The notes beneath the pieces are model-generated. The model worked only from the letters and a program-made list of their open reading frames with translations. It did no database searches and was not told the origin of the DNA. Shown here piece by piece: positions 1-8,462 of a stretch of DNA of 64,000 bases. The DNA comes from Streptomyces ochraceiscleroticus (GTDB lineage Bacteria > Actinomycetota > Actinomycetes > Streptomycetales > Streptomycetaceae). How positions within the stretch are numbered: position 1 is the first letter of the stretch; the number at the start of each line of letters is the position of its first letter. The stretch spans positions 1 through 64,000 of the forward strand of contig NZ_JOAX01000004.1 of NCBI RefSeq assembly GCF_000720485.1. The letters are read 5' to 3'. Both the position numbers and the translations under genes were made by a program.

Positions 1-86
1 TGCGCCTGCACGGCTGGTTCTACGAGATCACCTCCGGCGAGGTCTTCACCTACGAGTCCCGGGAGCGCATGTTCCGGCCGCTGTGA
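1..86 (+). CDS. beta-carbonic anhydrase, C-terminal fragment (5' end outside window)
   Basis: Frame 3 reads RLHGWFYEITSGEVFTYES and ends at the TGA at 84-86. The LHGWxYxIxxGEV pattern is typical of the extreme C-terminus of beta-class carbonic anhydrases (reversible CO2 hydration, zinc enzyme). Only 27 residues are visible, so neither the zinc ligands nor the length can be checked. The stretch to 326 holds no convincing gene. Confidence 0.6.
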   Translation, partial: RLHGWFYEITSGEVFTYESRERMFRPL

Positions 87-326
87 CCGGCCCGCGCACG
101 ACAGCCAGTCGGTCAGGCGGGCGCTATGCGGGGGCCTACCGATGCGCATGTGGTGCAGATGGCGCTACGGCTATGACCGTCGCACGATCCGGACCGGATC
201 CCCCATCTGCACACTGCCCTGGACGCTCGGAGGCCCCCTGCGAGCGTCTCCTGAGGCTCCGGGTGCCCAAGCGTCGGCGTGCGGGGCCTCGTACTGGGTA
301 CCAAGCTTGGCAGTGAGGTGGTGGTC

Positions 327-884
327 ATGATCCGTGTACGACACGCCCTGCTCCGCACCGCCGCGGCGGTGGCGCTGCTGCCGCTCGCCGCCGCCTGTTC
401 CGACGAGCCGGAGCCACCGCCCCGGCCTCCCACGTCCGCCTCGCCCTCACCGTCGTCCGAGCCTCCGGAGCCGTCCCCCACCACCGCTCTCACCCACTCA
501 CCGTCGCCGACCGCCAGTGCACCGGCCGACCCCGCCAAGGCCGAGAAGCAGGTGCGCGCGGCGTGGGCACGCTTCTTCGCCTCGGGTGCCTCGGTGAAAG
601 AGCGAGCGGACGTGGCGGAGGACGGCGATCAGTACCAGCTCATGATCGAAGCGCTGCGCACCGATCCCGAAGCCCGGCTTCTGCGGGCACGCGTCGACTC
701 CGTGACCTTCACCTCCGACCTTCACGCGCGAGTGCGCTACACCTTGTTCGCCAATGGCCACAGAATCGGGCCCGAGGCCCCGGGGGCATCCGTACGTCAG
801 GACGGCACCTGGAAGGTCTCCACAGAGACCGTGTGCAGCCTGACGCGTTACGGCGAGGATGTCCCCCGGGCCCCGGTGTGCTGA
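327..884 (+). CDS. putative secreted lipoprotein
   Basis: The 185-residue product starts MIRVRHALLRTAAAVALLP and reaches a lipobox-like LAAAC (cleavage before Cys at about residue 25). A long Pro/Ser/Thr linker follows (residues 28-70), then a compact domain of about 115 residues. This suggests a lipid-anchored extracytoplasmic protein on a flexible stalk. The globular part has the pattern of small NTF2/DUF-type domains (a helix with WARFFASG, then beta strands), but I cannot name the family. ATG 327 was chosen over the in-frame start at 279 because the signal peptide begins there and a GTGAGGTGG sequence lies just upstream. It is flanked by gaps, so it is probably monocistronic. Confidence 0.75.
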   Translation: MIRVRHALLRTAAAVALLPLAAACSDEPEPPPRPPTSASPSPSSEPPEPSPTTALTHSPSPTASAPADPAKAEKQVRAAWARFFASGASVKERADVAEDGDQYQLMIEALRTDPEARLLRARVDSVTFTSDLHARVRYTLFANGHRIGPEAPGASVRQDGTWKVSTETVCSLTRYGEDVPRAPVC

Positions 885-1370
885 CTCAGCCGGCACCGGG
901 ACCGAGTCCGGTCAGCACCGGATGCCACCGGTCACCTCCGCGCGTACGCGGTCACCGCGACCGCCAGCCGCGCCGAGGCGCCGCTCCGCCCCATGTCAGC
1001 TCCACCGTTTTCAGCCGCCGACGGCCGCCTGGCCTGGACATACCGTAGCCACTGCCTGATACCGCCACTCCCCCGCACCACAAACGACCGTGCCCTGACT
1101 CATTAACGCCCTTCACGATGCAGAGAACCGAAACGCGTGAGTTCAAAGAGATCACATGCATAATTTTGCGTCCCTGCACACGCAGAAGAATGGGCGTAGG
1201 AGCATCAACCAGCCAAAACCCGGTGGATCGTTTCTTGCAACAGCTGAACCGGTCAGGTTGGAGCAACGGCGTACAACACCTCGCGGACTGGTGAGCAGTT
1301 GCCGTGAATGGATTGATCCCGCTGCCGCACGACATGCGTTCGTCAATGGCCGGGATACGGGAGGGTCATC
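885..1370. other. intergenic stretch, nothing recognised
   Basis: 486 bases between the lipoprotein and the GlsB-like gene. Overlapping frames are all shadow-like with no family resemblance. The 1080-1260 part is less GC-rich than its surroundings and probably carries the promoter of the downstream gene. Confidence 0.4.
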
Positions 1371-1634
1371 ATGGAAGTCACCAGTGTCACCGGCGCACTC
1401 CTGGTCGGGATCATCATCGGCATTCTGGGCAGGCTCATCGTCCCAAGACGGCACCGCATCGGCGCCCTGTGGACGATGTTGATCGGTGTGACCGCCGCAT
1501 GCCTCGGCGCGTGGATCGCGCTCGGCCTCGGCGTCGCCGACACCCAGGGAATCGACTGGATCGAGTGGTTCGTCCAGATCACTCTGGCGGCCCTCGGTGT
1601 TGCCGCCCTGCAACGCGCTCAAGTACGCCGCTGA
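1371..1634 (+). CDS. GlsB/YeaQ/YmgE-family stress membrane protein
   Basis: 87 residues with three hydrophobic segments (about 6-22, 32-54, 62-80) and Gly-rich helices (GALLVGIIIGILGRLIVP), as in the transglycosylase-associated / GlsB / YmgE family of small stress-response inner-membrane proteins. The molecular role of this family is not settled. The start ATG 1371 is preceded by GGGAGGG. The usual third-helix Gly-zipper is partly replaced by a C-terminal segment ending ALQRAQVRR, so it is a divergent member. The 220 bases downstream show no supported gene. Confidence 0.7.
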   Translation: MEVTSVTGALLVGIIIGILGRLIVPRRHRIGALWTMLIGVTAACLGAWIALGLGVADTQGIDWIEWFVQITLAALGVAALQRAQVRR

Positions 1635-1855
1635 CCATTCGCGGCAGCGCGAGCAGAATCTGCAGCCGGACGTGGGCTGCGGCACCGTCGAGGGTCACTG
1701 GCACGAAACCGGGCAGAGCGGCATGCCGTATGTCACCGGCGCCGAGGCGCTGCCCTGGCACCGCGACATCAGCGCCGATGAGCTGGCGAACGCCGTACGC
1801 CCGTATTCCCCGGGGCGTGTGCCGCCGCCGCAGTGCTGCCCGCAGGCGCGGCGCC

Positions 1856-2233
1856 TCAACCGTCCTGGGCGGGATCGGCGGGCATGTCCTCCAGCGCCTG
1901 GCGCAGCGCCGCGGCCTCGGAGGCGTCGAGCCGGCCGGCGAAGCGCAGCAGGGCGCTCGTGCGGTCGGCGGACGAGTCCAGTGCCTGTTGCATGAGTCCG
2001 GCCGAGTAGTCGTCGGCGGTGCGCACCGCGCTGTAGCGGAAGGACCTGCCCTGCTTGACGCGCTCCAGCCAGCCCTTGGTCCGCAGGCGCTCGGTCACCG
2101 TCATGACCGTGGTGTACGCCAGTTGCCGCCCCTCGCCGTTGAGTGCATCGACGATCCCCTGGATGTTGAGCGGCTCGCTGCTCGCCCACACGATCCGCAT
2201 GACGTCGGCCTCCAGTTCGCCGAATGCCCGCAT
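1856..2233 (-). CDS. BlaI/MecI/CopY-family transcriptional repressor
   Basis: 125 residues. An N-terminal winged helix (FGELEADVMRIVW, then AYTTVMTVTERLRTKGWLER) is followed by a helical dimerisation tail, the normal layout and length of BlaI-type repressors. In Streptomyces these are usually paired with an M56 membrane protease or control redox and copper genes; no M56 gene is visible here. ATG 2233 is preferred over the in-frame 2266 because GGGAG sits 8 bases upstream and family members start at this point. A 6-5-6 dyad at 2321-2337 resembling BlaI operators lies upstream and suggests autoregulation. Confidence 0.88.
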   Translation of the reverse strand: MRAFGELEADVMRIVWASSEPLNIQGIVDALNGEGRQLAYTTVMTVTERLRTKGWLERVKQGRSFRYSAVRTADDYSAGLMQQALDSSADRTSALLRFAGRLDASEAAALRQALEDMPADPAQDG

Positions 2234-2320
2234 GCCCCTCGCTCCCACCTCTTCGCTCTGCAACATTGGCGTGCCTCATCGCTCCAGCACGCCGTCGCAC
2301 CGAACCTCACGACACTGTTC

Positions 2321-2337
2321 TTCTACCTCGCGTAGAA
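2321..2337. promoter_or_regulatory. BlaI-like operator upstream of blaI-type gene
   Basis: Perfect dyad TTCTAC-N5-GTAGAA. BlaI/MecI operators have the core TACTACATATGTAGTA, so the CTAC/GTAG half-sites and 5-base spacing fit. It lies about 85 bases upstream of the BlaI-type start. Confidence 0.5.
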
Positions 2338-2393
2338 ATCGTATCCGGCGATCGTGCTTCTCCTTGCTATACAGCTCCCACGTTGTGCAGTTA

Positions 2394-2552
2394 TCGGCTC
2401 GCGCGGACGTCGATCCCTGCGCCGCCGCGCCGTTGGGTCGGTCTTGGGCCGGTCCATTGGCCGCAGTGGTATGCCGAGCGGCAGGCCGCCTCCGCCATCG
2501 GCAGAGGCAGGGCGTCGATGAGTTGTGAAGTCGGCCTGTCGACGCCCACGCG
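2394..2552 (-). pseudogene. possible transposase remnant (DDE type)
   Basis: The minus-strand frame reads a 53-residue segment containing VDRPTSQLIDALPLPMAEA then ACRSAYHCGQWTGP. This resembles the (V/I)D(S)xPLPV...R..R motif around the first catalytic Asp of IS982/IS4-type transposases. No start, no second or third acidic residue and no terminal repeats are visible, so it is at most a fragment. It occupies the place where a response-regulator gene would be expected downstream of the sensor kinase. Confidence 0.3.
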
Positions 2553-2578
2553 TGGTCGCGAGGCTGCATTGCCGCTGC

Positions 2579-3766
2579 TCACCGTCCCGGCGAGCCTGGA
2601 GCAGGGAGTTGCAGATGTACCTCGTAGCCCCCGTCGGTCACTGGGCCAAAGGTTACCGTGCCGCCGAGGAGGTCGGCGCGCTCGCGCAAGGCGGCCAAAC
2701 CACGAGACTCGCTGGGCAGCGGGTGCGAGAGACAAGTGGGAGCCGTGTTGGTGACCGTCGCGTGCACGGTGCCGCGCTCGTGCCGGATACGGACCGTCGC
2801 CCTGGCGCCCGGCGCGTGCTTGCGTACGTTGGTCAGGGCTTCCTGGACGGTACGGTAGACGGCGCGCTGGACGGTCGGTGGGAGCCCTTCGGGCAGGTCC
2901 GTCTTCAGCTCCGCCTCGACGCCACTCCGACTCACCAAGCGCTGGAGGTCGGCGAAGGAGGGCTGCGGGGCCAGCTCGGTCGGCCGACTGCCGGAGGCAC
3001 GCAACACATGGACCATGTCCCGTAGTTCGCCCAGGGTCTCCGCGCTGAGCCTTCGGATCGTGGCTGCCTCGTCTTTCACCGCTGGGTCCCGGCTGCACAC
3101 CTGAAGCGCCCCGGCCCGTACGGTGATGAGGCTGACCTGGTGGGAGATCGCGTCATGCATCTCCCCGGCCAGCTGCGCGCGTTCCTTCGCCAGCACGGTC
3201 TGGGCGAGCAGCAGGCGCTCGTTGTCGCGCGCCTGGGAAACCTCGGTGAGCCGCACCGACAGGTCCCGTCGGGCCTGGACGAGCCGGCCGAGAAAGACCG
3301 CAGCGGTGACTGCTGCCAGTGTGTGCCCCGTGTTGGTCAGGCCGGCAGCGCTCCAGAGGCCGTCCCGTTGCGGTAATGGCCACGGCGCGATACCGCAGGC
3401 CACGAAGGCCAAGGAGCAGAGTGCCAGTAGTGCGCGTCGGCGAGTGCGCGAGGCGAGGCTGTACAGAGCGGCGAGCGCGGCGAGCCTCGCATCGGCGACC
3501 AGGACAGCGGGCAGGGTCAAGAGCACGGTCAGTAGCGGCAGTCGATGGCGCAGGGCGAGAGCCAGGGCAGCGAGGGAAGCGCAGGCGTTGCCGAGCGATT
3601 CATCAGCATCGAAGTGCACCCAGGCATCGAGCAGCGCAACACCGATGAGGGCGACGTCCAGCAGTGCGGCGAGCAGGGGACGAAGCGTCGCCCGGCCTTC
3701 GCCGTCCTGCAAAGGCCGGTGGAGCGTTGGCCGTTCGGCGGCGGACCGAACGGTGGCGGCCTGCAC
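2579..3766 (-). CDS. NarL-type sensor histidine kinase, orphan
   Basis: 395 residues from GTG 3766 (GAGG about 8 bases upstream; the frame is open to 3856). The N-terminal third has about five hydrophobic segments (an integral membrane sensor). It is followed by a HisKA_3 dimerisation box ERAQLAGEMHDAISHQVSL with the phospho-acceptor His, and an HATPase domain with N box EALTNVRKHA and a G-box-like ESRGLAALRERADLLGG. This is the usual actinobacterial DesK/NarL kinase layout. Such kinases are nearly always followed by a LuxR-type response regulator, but none is present. Downstream there is only a short gap with a possible transposase scrap, so the partner was probably lost. Confidence 0.85.
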   Translation of the reverse strand: MQAATVRSAAERPTLHRPLQDGEGRATLRPLLAALLDVALIGVALLDAWVHFDADESLGNACASLAALALALRHRLPLLTVLLTLPAVLVADARLAALAALYSLASRTRRRALLALCSLAFVACGIAPWPLPQRDGLWSAAGLTNTGHTLAAVTAAVFLGRLVQARRDLSVRLTEVSQARDNERLLLAQTVLAKERAQLAGEMHDAISHQVSLITVRAGALQVCSRDPAVKDEAATIRRLSAETLGELRDMVHVLRASGSRPTELAPQPSFADLQRLVSRSGVEAELKTDLPEGLPPTVQRAVYRTVQEALTNVRKHAPGARATVRIRHERGTVHATVTNTAPTCLSHPLPSESRGLAALRERADLLGGTVTFGPVTDGGYEVHLQLPAPGSPGR

Positions 3767-3776
3767 AGCACACACC

Positions 3777-4085
3777 TCAGCCGCGGATCGCGCCGGCTGG
3801 AGTGCTACCCATCGCAACACCCAAGGCAGCCGGCCCCGCGAACCGGATGCTGGCACGTAAGCGCTTGGCCACCGCCATCAGAGACGTGCAAGTGAGTTGC
3901 CACTGCTGCTCAGGCGTATCAGTGAGGAGGTGATGGGTATCGAGTTCTCCGCTCGTCCACAGTGCTCGCATAATGTCCGATTTCCGCTGTCCGGATGTTC
4001 GCAAGGTCTCCACCTGCCTTTTCTTCCCTTCCGCTCGGCGACAGACTGCCGTCTCGGCTCGGACTCCCGTGCCGGACGACATCAC
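3777..4085 (-). pseudogene. degenerate BlaI-family regulator fragment
   Basis: In a frame of 102 residues, the stretch RKSDIMRALWTSGEL ... LTCTSLMAVAKRLRA aligns by eye with the winged helix of the intact BlaI-type protein in this window (LEADVMRIVWASSEP ... LAYTTVMTVTERLRT). After the recognition helix, similarity stops and the usual 60-residue dimerisation tail is absent. It begins beside a BlaI-like operator at 4089-4104. The most likely reading is a truncated regulator. A short standalone HTH protein is possible. Confidence 0.45.
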
Positions 4086-4088
4086 TTT

Positions 4089-4104
4089 CTACTTCATGTA
4101 GTAG
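4089..4104. promoter_or_regulatory. BlaI-like operator
   Basis: CTAC-TTCAT-GTAG followed by TAG, close to the BlaI consensus TACTACATATGTAGTA. It lies immediately upstream of the decayed BlaI fragment (minus strand) and 276 bases before the Pls-like gene (plus strand). The stretch 4107-4379 holds no supported gene. Confidence 0.5.
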
Positions 4105-4379
4105 TTTAAACGCGTGGATGTCGACCGACACACCTCGGCGGTCTCGAATCACGCGCCGCCTGGCGCACACGCCTCTGCCAGCTCATCCGCACCCCGCGCA
4201 CGCCGCTCTGCGATGGGCTACCACCGCGCGTCGTCCGCGCAGGTCAACGACCGCACCTTGACCACCCGACACCACGATCGGCTCGCCTGATACGCGGCGG
4301 TCGGCAGCACACCGGCTACGGCTCGGCAAGGCGAGCGCCCTGACACAACCCACCTGGCCACTCACCTCAAGGAGCTCAC

Positions 4380-6923
4380 GTGGTGGGAAAACCCGTCCAA
4401 GCATCAACAGTTCAGCTGGACACCCCCTCGCGCGACATCGCACAGGGAAAGCGGAGTGATCCGGCGATTGCCGTCGAAGATGCCTTCGCCGAGGTCATGG
4501 CAGGCGTCGTACATGTCGACCGAGTGCCGGTCGACAGTCACTTCTTCGACGATTTGGGCGCCGACTCCCTGTTGATGGCTCAGTTCTGTGCCCGCGTCAG
4601 GAAACAGGATCATCTTCCGTCGGTGTCGATGAAGGACATCTACCGGTACCCGACCATCCGCAGTTTGGCGACGGCCCTCGGGGGGCCGTCGGACACCTCG
4701 GATGCCGAGCCCGTACCGGCCGAGTCATCACCCGTGGTATCGGCCGACGTCCTGCCGCCGGCCCCCCGCAGTACGCCGCGGTACGTGCTGTGTGGCGTAC
4801 TGCAGTTCCTCGTCTTCCTCGGATACGCCTACCTCACGGCTCTCGTTCTCTCGCTCGGCTATGACTGGATCTCCGCCGGAAGGAACCTGCTGGACAGCTA
4901 CCTGCGGGCGGTACTGTTCGGCGGCGCCATTTTCCTCGGCGTATGCACCCTGCCGATTCTCGTCAAGTGGGTACTGGTAGGCCGCTGGAAGCCCCAACAG
5001 ATTCGCATCTGGGGTCCGGCCTACTTCCGTTTCTGGCTGGTCAAGATACTGATTCAGATCAACCCGCTGGTGCTGTTCGTCGGTTCGCCACTGTTCGTGC
5101 TCTACCTCAAAGCGCTCGGCGCGCACATCGGGCGCGGTGTGGCGATCTTCTCCAAGCAGGTGCCGGTGTGCACCGATCTGCTCACCGTCGGCGACAACAC
5201 GGTGATCCGCAAGGACGCCTACTTCACCTGCTACCGGGCCGAGGCCGGATGGATCCGCACCGGCCCCGTCACCCTCGGGAAGGACGTGTACATCAGCGAG
5301 TCAACGGTCCTCGACATCGATTCCTCCCTCGGTGACGGAGCTCAGCTCGGGCATGCCTCGTCGCTGCACTCCGGGCAGCGGGTTCCCGCCGGCGAGCGGT
5401 GGCATGGCACCCCTGCGCAGCGGACCGAGGTGGATTACCGGTCGACGGTCGCGGCCACCGGCTGCACCGCCTTCACCAAGGTCACGTACAGCCTCGCGCA
5501 GTTGCTGACCGCGGTGGCCGTGTACATGCCGTTGGCGATCGGCGGGGCCAGCCTTCTGCTCAACGAGATCCCGCAGCTCGGCGCAGTGACGATCACGAAG
5601 CCCAGCTCCCTGACGAGCTGGGCGTTCTACCGTGAAGCTCTGATCGTGTCCTTCGTGCTCTTCTTCGGCTCGCTGGTCGTCGGCCTCCTCCTCGTCACCA
5701 CCGTTCCCCGGCTGCTCCATCTCGCCATCAAGCCGGACAAGGACTATCCGCTGTACGGCTTCCGGTACTCGCTCCTTCGTACGATCACGCGCCTGACCAA
5801 CAACAAATTCCTGCTGCGGCTCGCCGGCGACAGCTCGCTTGTCGTCCACTACCTGCGCAGCCTCGGGTACGACCTGTCCCGGGTCGAGCAGACGGGCTCC
5901 AACTTCGGCTCGGAGCTCAAACACGAAGACCCGTTCCTGACCACTGTCGGCACCGGAACGATGGTCGCCGACGGATTGTCGGTCATGAACACCGAGTACT
6001 CCGCGACCTCCTTCCGCGTCAGGCGAGTGGCGATCGGCCCCCACAACTTCCTCGGAAACCAGGTCGCCTACCCACCGCAGGGAAAGACGGGCAACAACTG
6101 CCTGCTCGCGACCAAGGTCATGGTGCCCATCGACGGGCCCGTGCGGGAGGGCGTCGGCCTCTTGGGCTCGCCCAGCTTCGAGATCCCGCGGACGGTCGAT
6201 CGCGATGCCTCCTTCGACCACCTCAAAGCCGAGGAAGAACTGCGTCGCCACCTCCACGCGAAGAACAAGCACAACGCCGTGACGCTGCTGTCGTTCCTGC
6301 TCGCACGCTGGATCTACACCTTCGGCATCCTTCTGCTGGTGTGGGGAGCGGCGAGCTTCTACGGCTCGTTGGGCGCTGCGGCAATCGCGCTGGCCACGAT
6401 GCTCAGCCTCGCCTTCAGCGCTGTGTACACCGGGCTCATGGAGCGAGTCACCACTGGCTTCCAGCAGCAGAAGGCACTCTTCTGCTCGATCTACGACCGC
6501 TCCTTCTGGCGCCACGAACGCTTCTGGAAGCACCAGGCGATCGATATGCGGCTGCTGAACGGCACCCCGTTCAAGAGCCTGTGGTGGCGGCTGCTGGGCG
6601 CTCACCTCGGGCGGCGGCTCTTCGATGACGGGTGCAAGCTGCCGGAGCGGACTCTCGTCACGATCGGCGACGACTGCACGCTCAACGTGGGGACCGTCAT
6701 CCAGTGCCACTCGCAGGAGGACGGAAGCTTCAAGTCCGACCGCACCTCGATCGGCGCCGGCTGCACGCTCGGGGTCAACACCCTGGTCCACTACGGCGTG
6801 ACGGTCGGGGACGGCGTCGTACTCGGCCCCGATTCCTTCCTGATGAAGGGCGAGGAAGTCCCCACGCACGCACACTGGGCAGGGAACCCCGCCAAGGACA
6901 TCACCGTCCGCTCGTCCCGGTGA
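4380..6923 (+). CDS. Pls/PosA-like membrane protein: carrier domain plus left-handed beta-helix acyltransferase-like repeats, no adenylation domain
   Basis: 847 residues. Residues about 30-100 form an acyl/peptidyl carrier domain (FFDDLGADSLLMAQF, with Ser63 as the expected phosphopantetheine site). A Pro/Ala linker leads to a membrane domain with about six hydrophobic segments (roughly 130-200, 370-460, 640-690). These are interleaved with hexapeptide-repeat beta-helix blocks (about 255-330, 545-600, 740-835; e.g. IGRGVAIF, IGAGCTLGVNTLVHYGV). This matches the C-terminal architecture of epsilon-poly-lysine synthetase-type (Pls/PosA) NRPSs, but the adenylation domain (about 500 residues) is missing. 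GTG 4380 follows AAGGAG with a 5-base spacer. An adenylating partner must act in trans if it makes a peptide; none is in the window. A bidirectional-looking hairpin follows the stop. Confidence 0.8.
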   Translation: MVGKPVQASTVQLDTPSRDIAQGKRSDPAIAVEDAFAEVMAGVVHVDRVPVDSHFFDDLGADSLLMAQFCARVRKQDHLPSVSMKDIYRYPTIRSLATALGGPSDTSDAEPVPAESSPVVSADVLPPAPRSTPRYVLCGVLQFLVFLGYAYLTALVLSLGYDWISAGRNLLDSYLRAVLFGGAIFLGVCTLPILVKWVLVGRWKPQQIRIWGPAYFRFWLVKILIQINPLVLFVGSPLFVLYLKALGAHIGRGVAIFSKQVPVCTDLLTVGDNTVIRKDAYFTCYRAEAGWIRTGPVTLGKDVYISESTVLDIDSSLGDGAQLGHASSLHSGQRVPAGERWHGTPAQRTEVDYRSTVAATGCTAFTKVTYSLAQLLTAVAVYMPLAIGGASLLLNEIPQLGAVTITKPSSLTSWAFYREALIVSFVLFFGSLVVGLLLVTTVPRLLHLAIKPDKDYPLYGFRYSLLRTITRLTNNKFLLRLAGDSSLVVHYLRSLGYDLSRVEQTGSNFGSELKHEDPFLTTVGTGTMVADGLSVMNTEYSATSFRVRRVAIGPHNFLGNQVAYPPQGKTGNNCLLATKVMVPIDGPVREGVGLLGSPSFEIPRTVDRDASFDHLKAEEELRRHLHAKNKHNAVTLLSFLLARWIYTFGILLLVWGAASFYGSLGAAAIALATMLSLAFSAVYTGLMERVTTGFQQQKALFCSIYDRSFWRHERFWKHQAIDMRLLNGTPFKSLWWRLLGAHLGRRLFDDGCKLPERTLVTIGDDCTLNVGTVIQCHSQEDGSFKSDRTSIGAGCTLGVNTLVHYGVTVGDGVVLGPDSFLMKGEEVPTHAHWAGNPAKDITVRSSR

Positions 6924-6929
6924 TATCAG

Positions 6930-6965
6930 GCGGCGCCTCGGCGGCCCCCTCCGCTGAGGCGCCGC
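6930..6965 (+). terminator. hairpin terminator after Pls-like gene
   Basis: 15-base arms (6930-6944 and 6951-6965) with one G-T pair and a 6-base loop, starting 6 bases after the TGA. No T-tract, as is usual in Streptomyces. Confidence 0.55.
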
Positions 6966-7241
6966 TCGGCGCACTGCCCGACGGCGTGTTGCACCCACCA
7001 CTTGCTCGCGGGCCGTGGCGCTCGTCGGTATTGGCGGTCTCCAGCCGCGTGGTGTACTACCGCGTCGCCGACCTAGCCGAGCTGAGGGCCGAGGGGGTAC
7101 TCCTGCGGCGGGCCCCACCACCTGGGCCCGTTCGGCCCTGGTGCGGACTTCAGAACGCGCAGAAGCTGGGGCCATGGCCGGTTCGGGGTACTGGTGTCGT
7201 AAGGCCCTACGGTGCCGAAGCACGAGAGGAGAGTGGCGCAC

Positions 7242-8108
7242 ATGCGAGCCCACCTCGGTGACGAACTCGTGGTGGAGAGCCTCATCATCGGAAGCCGCCG
7301 GCGGGATGGAGTGATCGTCGGACTGCATCACGCGGACGGATCACCGCCCTATGACGTGCGCTGGTCGGACACCGGCCGGGTGACGCTCTTCTCTCCAGGA
7401 CCGGATGCCCACATACATCCCCTGAAGCCGCCGGAGGACCCTTCCGAACCTGGTACGGAACCCCAACCGCCTCCCCCAGGGAGCGACTTCGGACGCCGCG
7501 TCGCACACGAACGGCAGCGCCTGGGTCTGAGCCGGGCCGAGGTGGCCGACCGGGCGGGGGTGGCCGAGAGCTACCTGGCCTATCTCGAACAGCAGCCGGC
7601 CGACCCGGCCTCCGCCACTGTACTGAGCCTGGCAGCCGCCCTGGAGACCACGCCCGATGTGTTACGGGGCGCCGATGCGGAGCTTGCACCGGGAGGGGGC
7701 CGCGCAGCGAGGCATCCCCGCCTTCGCGAGCTCGAGCCGGAGGAATGCCTGCGTCTGCTCTCCTCGCACGGCGTGGGGCGCCTCGCCCTGTCGACCCTCG
7801 AAGGGCCCCAGATCATACCGGTGAACTATGCGCTGGTCGACGACACGGTCGTCTACCGCACAGCGCCCGGAACCGTCACGGCCGGAGCGGTCGGAAACCT
7901 CGCGGCCTTCCAGGTGGATCACATCGATGAGGCCATGAGCCGCGGCTGGAGCGTGCTGGTGGTCGGGCCCGCGCGGCACGTGACGGGTCCGGCAGCCGAC
8001 GAACTGGCCGCTCGGGCACCCTCGTTGCCGTGGGTCGGCGGAGACCGCCCCCTCTGGGTGGCGATCAAGCCACTGCGCATCAGCGGGCGGCGCATAGACG
8101 TCGAGTGA
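7242..8108 (+). CDS. DUF1918 - XRE helix-turn-helix - pyridoxamine-oxidase-like flavin domain fusion
   Basis: 288 residues in three parts. Residues 1-60 are a DUF1918 domain (GDELVVES ... YDVRWSDTGRVTLFSPGPDAHI), normally a 60-70-residue standalone protein. Residues about 85-145 are a Cro/C1-type HTH (GRRVAHERQRLGLSRAEVADRAGVAESYLAYLE; 20-residue core LGLSRAEVADRAGVAESYLA). Residues about 160-288 are a Nim/PNPOx-type split-barrel domain (ECLRLLSSHGVGRLALST ... IPVNYAL). HTH-PNPOx fusions occur in Streptomyces; the extra DUF1918 is unusual. ATG 7242 was taken because GAGAGGAGAG precedes it and DUF1918 proteins begin MRAxxGD. It is a plausible flavin- or F420-sensing regulator. Confidence 0.8.
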   Translation: MRAHLGDELVVESLIIGSRRRDGVIVGLHHADGSPPYDVRWSDTGRVTLFSPGPDAHIHPLKPPEDPSEPGTEPQPPPPGSDFGRRVAHERQRLGLSRAEVADRAGVAESYLAYLEQQPADPASATVLSLAAALETTPDVLRGADAELAPGGGRAARHPRLRELEPEECLRLLSSHGVGRLALSTLEGPQIIPVNYALVDDTVVYRTAPGTVTAGAVGNLAAFQVDHIDEAMSRGWSVLVVGPARHVTGPAADELAARAPSLPWVGGDRPLWVAIKPLRISGRRIDVE

Positions 8109-8176
8109 AGGACAGCACCTCAGCACACTGACCCGTAGGACGAAGTGAGAAAGCCCGATCCCCCGAGGTCCTCGCC

Positions 8177-8392
8177 ATGAACTGCTTCGACTGCACACAA
8201 GAGCAGAAAAACGTCCCAGCGGTCGCGATCTGCTGTCACTGCGGCACGGGAATCTGTGCCGGGCACATGCTCCTCAGCACCGAGGAGGTCCATCACGAGG
8301 TGGGCACCGGCCCTGCCTGGGGGAAGCGTTCCGCCCGTCGCGCGACCTGTCGCACCTGCGGCGGCGCCGAGCACGAAGGTCCTGCCGCGTAG
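8177..8392 (+). CDS. DUF2180-family small zinc-ribbon protein
   Basis: 71 residues with MNCFDC, CCHCGTGICAGH and CRTCGG: four CxxC-type pairs that probably bind one or two zinc ions, as in the DUF2180 family. The function is unknown. In Streptomyces it often sits beside universal-stress and redox genes, as here. It lies 68 bases downstream of the DUF1918 fusion on the same strand and could be co-transcribed. Confidence 0.75.
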   Translation: MNCFDCTQEQKNVPAVAICCHCGTGICAGHMLLSTEEVHHEVGTGPAWGKRSARRATCRTCGGAEHEGPAA

Positions 8393-8462
8393 ACACCCAT
8401 CCAGGTAGGACATCTGGATGAGGGCTGTGAAGGGAACGCGTACATCAGAGAACTGATGGCAG

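Noticed and set aside
5301..7331. 676-codon minus-strand frame
   Set aside because: Antisense of the Pls-like gene, with no recognisable motif and no start region.
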